NCBI GenBank assembly: GCA_945897805.1
Contig: CAMDFX010000001.1
Coordinates: forward strand, 186,001-250,000
Direction: 5' to 3'
Source of the DNA: Chryseobacterium gleum
Lineage (GTDB): Bacteria; Bacteroidota; Bacteroidia; Flavobacteriales_D; Crocinitomicaceae
DNA length: 64,000 nucleotides
A model generated the notes under the pieces. It was not told the origin of the DNA. It made no database searches and saw only the letters and a program-made list of their open reading frames with translations. Below, one piece after another: positions 61,031-64,000 of the stretch (positions are counted from its first letter, which is position 1; each line of letters begins with the position of its first letter). The position numbers and the translations under genes were made by a program.

Positions 61031-62038
61031 TTAATTTACTGATTTATTCAAATTTCCCAATTGAATTCCGCCCCAATCAACCATATAAAAACCATTTCGT
61101 TCCAAATGTTTGAGATTTTGTGGCGACACCTCAAATGGAAATTCGCTTGTTTCATTTTCCATAAAAAGCATGTAAAAGCGGTTCAAATGATCTGGTTTAG
61201 GATTGATCTCGTAGCTTGCAATTTGTTCACATTCATTATTTTGCAAGAATTGAATCAAATAAAAGTTTGTATTTTGCATTCTTGGCCCCCAGTAAGTTAT
61301 AAAATCTGTTTTTTCTTGTGAATTAAAACCTAGAATTGTCAAAGTTGAATCTAAAAAAGAAACGATTTTGGCTTTTGAAACAATCGAAGCGTTGATTTCA
61401 TTTTGGTCTTGGTTGCTATTTTGTTTCGCAAAATCAACGCCTTCTTGTTCACTTTCCCAAAACAAATAAGGATATTTTTGTTTCGATTTCGAGTCTATTA
61501 GTTCATTGTTTTCCAGGTTCATACTCCAAGATTGATTCGCGTTCATCATTGGATAGGCAAAAGCCAATTTCCCCACTGTATTGAGTTTTAAATCAAAATG
61601 AATGGGTTTTTCTGAATAACAATAAATCACAGGCTTTTCAGCTACCGGAATATCGTCTATGTGTACTTCAGGAATCCTGCTGATAAATATTTTCATTTTA
61701 ATATGATGCTGATCTTGAATTGGATAATTTTCAAGATAATAGGTTGGAAAACCCTTTCTGTTAATTTGCAGGTAGTTTTCTGAGATTTTTGTGGTCATTT
61801 TGAACCACCCCTTGGAGTCTGTAATAACGTTTTTCGAGCCAGATTTGATTACCAAACTACTTAATTTTTGATTGTTTTGAATTTCGTAAACTGTGGCTTC
61901 GATGATGTATTGCCCTTTAGGGGTTTTAGCACTTTTTGCATTTGAAACGATTTGGAAACTTGCAGAGTAAGCTTTTAGATCCTTTCCAACAGCTGTGAAA
62001 ATGAGGTTTAAAAATAGCAGTGAAATGACAATTTTCAT
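61031..62038 (-). CDS. Exported protein of a three-copy tandem family, copy 3 (first in the operon)
   Basis: A 335-residue paralogue: signal peptide (MKIVISLLFLNLIFTAVG), carboxypeptidase-like domain (KGQYIIEATVYEIQNN, DSKGWFKMTTKI), then KPVIYCYSEKPIHFD, GKLAFAYPMMN, KYPYLFWESEQ, KTDFITYWGPRM, PDHLNRFYMLF and MVDWGG. It is the promoter-proximal gene, divergent from an HTH regulator across 137 bp. An in-frame ATG at 62065 would add nine residues before the signal peptide; 62038 fits better. Confidence 0.8.
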   Translation of the reverse strand: MKIVISLLFLNLIFTAVGKDLKAYSASFQIVSNAKSAKTPKGQYIIEATVYEIQNNQKLSSLVIKSGSKNVITDSKGWFKMTTKISENYLQINRKGFPTYYLENYPIQDQHHIKMKIFISRIPEVHIDDIPVAEKPVIYCYSEKPIHFDLKLNTVGKLAFAYPMMNANQSWSMNLENNELIDSKSKQKYPYLFWESEQEGVDFAKQNSNQDQNEINASIVSKAKIVSFLDSTLTILGFNSQEKTDFITYWGPRMQNTNFYLIQFLQNNECEQIASYEINPKPDHLNRFYMLFMENETSEFPFEVSPQNLKHLERNGFYMVDWGGIQLGNLNKSVN

Positions 62039-62175
62039 ATTTTTAGTTTTATAATTCTGGTTCATAAATTTACACTTTTATTTCATACAACTAATCACAG
62101 TATTCGTTCAAGTAGAAGGTCATTTTTATTAGTTTAAGTAGTACTTTTATCCATTCAATTCTTGCTGTCAAAATT

Positions 62176-63186
62176 ATGAAAGAAAATATTCAAACAACCT
62201 TGTTTCAGTTGCTCAAGCAAAAAATTGCTGGTGAGGAATCTATAGGTAATGCACTTTCTGACCTGTTAAGTGTTTCACCTGATGCGGTTTATAGGAGATA
62301 TCGAAATGAAACGCCATTGACAATTCAAGAATTGAAGAAAATTTGCAATCATTTTGAAATCTCATTTGATGCTTTGTGCGAAATGGGTGACGGAAAAGTG
62401 GTGTTCTCCTATCCGCCCTTAAATACCTTTGATTTCAGCTTAGAATCTTATTTGGAAGGAATATTAAAAGCTTTTCAAAAGTTAAAATCACTTTCTAGTC
62501 CTGAGATTATTTTGTCGGTGAACAATGTGCATTTGTTTCAATTATTGAATTTCCCGCAGTTGGTTCGCTTCAAATTGTATTTTTGGGCGAAAACACATTT
62601 GCAAATTCCCGATTACAAAGACAAACATTTCCGACATGAAAAAACAAGCGAAAACGCTTTTGCGCTTGGAAAGGAAATTTTGCAGATTTACAATTCAATT
62701 CCTTCCAAAGAGATTTATGACTTCGACTTCATGCGCGGATTTATGCGTCAAATTCAATACTATTACAAAGCACATCATTTTGAAGATCCTGAATATGCTT
62801 TGTTTTTGTTTGATCGAATGTTGCTCATGTCCAGCCATTTGAAAGAACAAGTCAACGTGGGAAAGAAATTTATGTTTGGAACCCAAGTGCCTGCTTCTGG
62901 AAATTCATTTGAGATGTATTTGAATGAAACGATAAATTCTGATGTAACATTTTATTACAATAGCAAAGAACAGCAAGGTTTGTATTTGACGCACAACATT
63001 ATGAATTATTTGGAAACGACCAATCAAAGCTATGTGTCAGATTCAAAGATGATTATCGACAAGCAAATTGCAAATTCAAGTTTGATTAGCATTGTAAACG
63101 AAAAAGAACGCAATCATTTCTTTTATGAGTTTGAACGCACAATTCATCTTTTCAGGAAGAAAATAGAAGCTGATTTAGAAAGTTAA
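62176..63186 (+). CDS. HTH transcriptional regulator, BetR-like N-terminus
   Basis: A 336-residue protein. The N-terminal ~75 residues form a helix-turn-helix (IGNALSDLLSVSPDAVYRRYRNETPLTIQELKKICNHFEISFDALC), similar to BetR/XRE-type domains found in Bacteroidetes. The remaining ~260 residues are helical without a recognised ligand-binding motif. It is divergent from the three tandem exported paralogues, so it is the natural candidate to control them, and upstream of the CsgG-like gene on the same strand (110 bp gap). Confidence 0.8.
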   Translation: MKENIQTTLFQLLKQKIAGEESIGNALSDLLSVSPDAVYRRYRNETPLTIQELKKICNHFEISFDALCEMGDGKVVFSYPPLNTFDFSLESYLEGILKAFQKLKSLSSPEIILSVNNVHLFQLLNFPQLVRFKLYFWAKTHLQIPDYKDKHFRHEKTSENAFALGKEILQIYNSIPSKEIYDFDFMRGFMRQIQYYYKAHHFEDPEYALFLFDRMLLMSSHLKEQVNVGKKFMFGTQVPASGNSFEMYLNETINSDVTFYYNSKEQQGLYLTHNIMNYLETTNQSYVSDSKMIIDKQIANSSLISIVNEKERNHFFYEFERTIHLFRKKIEADLES

Positions 63187-63296
63187 GCACAATTATTTGC
63201 GTATTTCGCAACTCAGTTAGATTCACCTGCTGAATTCAATTTTCAAATACGGGATTTTTACAGAAATATTTGTTCAATCAAAAAAACAAATAGATT

Positions 63297-64000
63297 ATGA
63301 AAACAAAAATCTTTTTTTCAGCATTAGTTTGCTTTTCATTTTTCAAAGTGAATGGCCAAGAAAAACAAATTGAACCAGCCACAGCAACCAATCTTCCAAC
63401 ACTTGCTGTGGCAAATCCTTATGTAAATGGATTAACTTTCAAAGCAGAAACAGTTTCCAAAATGATTCGTTTGGAATTAATCAAAATGAAAAAATACAAA
63501 GTCTATGATGTTTTCGACATGGCTGATGTTTTGAAAGGCAACGCAGAATTTCTCAATGAATGTTATGGACAAAATTGTTTGGTCAAAATGGGCAAAGAGT
63601 TGAATGTTGATTATGTGATGTGCGGGAGTTTTGACGGTTTGGGAAATAAAATTGCCATCACCATGAAAATTGTAGATGTTAAAAACCACACGATATTAAA
63701 ATCAGCGGTGAAAGAATTTGACAATCAAGAATTGGAATTGCAGCGAATGATTGAGATTTTACTGAAAGAGATGCACGATGTTGAGTTTTCAAAAGAAACA
63801 AATGATCGTTTGGCTTTTAAAAATGAGTTGATTACCTCTAACAATGTTGGTAAAATCAACAATTCAGGGCCAAGAATAGGAATGGCATATTTACTTGGTT
63901 CTGTGAATGAATTCGCAGTGCGACCAGAGGCTCAAGGTGGTTTGGGTATTTTTCCTGGAGTAAGTATGATAGGTTATCAAATTGAAAAACAATATGTTGG
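63297..64000 (+). CDS. Exported CsgG/DUF2380-like protein, partial at the right edge
   Basis: The frame starts MKTKIFFSALVCFSFFKVNGQ (signal peptide) and runs off the window after ~234 residues with no stop. Residues ~30-165 (KMIRLELIKMKKYKVYDVFDMADVLKG, then CYGQNCLVKMGKELNVDYVMCGSFDGLGNKIAITMKIVDV) match the nucleotide-like alpha/beta fold of CsgG N-terminal/LpoB/DUF2380 proteins, which are periplasmic or lipoprotein components of secretion or cell-wall regulation. The C-terminal part (GPRIGMAYLLG) begins what could be an outer-membrane barrel. Confidence 0.75.
   Translation, partial: MKTKIFFSALVCFSFFKVNGQEKQIEPATATNLPTLAVANPYVNGLTFKAETVSKMIRLELIKMKKYKVYDVFDMADVLKGNAEFLNECYGQNCLVKMGKELNVDYVMCGSFDGLGNKIAITMKIVDVKNHTILKSAVKEFDNQELELQRMIEILLKEMHDVEFSKETNDRLAFKNELITSNNVGKINNSGPRIGMAYLLGSVNEFAVRPEAQGGLGIFPGVSMIGYQIEKQYV

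Noticed and set aside
1-64000. CRISPR arrays, tRNA genes, insertion sequences with transposases, integrases
   Set aside because: I looked for regular spaced repeats, TPsiC/anticodon features and DDE or tyrosine-recombinase motifs and found none I can support. The heptamer arrays have a 7-bp period and no spacers, so they are not CRISPR.

Overview
The window looks like a chromosomal segment of a low-GC Bacteroidota, most likely a member of the Flavobacteriales; a Fluviicola/Crocinitomicaceae-type relative is my guess, not something the sequence proves. The support is: type IX secretion C-terminal sorting domains (types A and B), a TonB-dependent receptor with an N-terminal carboxypeptidase-like domain, DUF983, DUF2851 and DUF4139 proteins, the thrS-infC-rpmI-rplT cluster, a class A RNase P RNA, and repeated use of the Bacteroidetes -7 promoter box TAnnTTTG. 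Both window ends cut genes: an RsmF-like methyltransferase at the left and a CsgG-like secreted protein at the right.

Layout. 1-8041: housekeeping genes (RsmF-like, tsaD, tamB, accC). 8042-8672: non-coding, with three 40-bp tandem repeats and a decayed copy of the accC 3' end. 8673-17931: an accessory block made of a sigma factor, a one-TM TPR protein resembling an anti-sigma factor, five poorly characterised exported or membrane proteins, and a convergent exported TPR-CHAT peptidase. 18093-23802: a beta-oxidation region (hotdog thioesterase, MarR regulator, FadN-type bifunctional enzyme, FadA thiolase). It is interrupted by a four-helix-bundle gene bracketed by inverted arrays of 7-bp repeats. 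23861-37700: mixed metabolic and envelope genes (type II NADH dehydrogenase, PaiB, DEAD helicase, thioredoxin, DUF983, DUF4139, periplasmic-binding-like protein, metK, DUF2461, S9 peptidase). 37944-43170: a T9SS-sorted SBBP-type protein overlapping an orphan DUF433 antitoxin-like gene, then thrS-infC-rpmI-rplT. 43469-43867: rnpB. 44072-53005: sppA, a REP-like palindrome cluster, murB, a TonB-dependent receptor and a large surface protein with two C-type lectin domains. 53060-58920: mtnA, a tRNA-dihydrouridine synthase, a 'mobile mystery' MmpA/MmpB (HTH/Fic) cassette between two copies of the dus 5' region, DUF2851, PspC and a shortened RmlD-like protein. 58945-64000: three tandem exported paralogues divergent from an HTH regulator, then the truncated CsgG-like gene.

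The most interesting items are these. (1) The MmpA/MmpB cassette is flanked by a ~200-bp direct repeat of the dus 5' end. The two copies differ in their codons only synonymously, as expected if an element entered the dus gene and replaced its 5' end. Its promoter overlaps two tandem CCTTAA/TTAAGG inverted repeats. (2) The four-helix-bundle gene inside the beta-oxidation operon is bracketed by 7-bp-periodic arrays in opposite orientation, and a third array lies 12 kb away. (3) The sigma factor, TPR anti-sigma and exported TPR-CHAT peptidase block has a topology that would allow proteolytic signalling. (4) Several genes, murB most clearly, have a consensus promoter only 4-5 nt before the start codon, which suggests leaderless or near-leaderless mRNAs.
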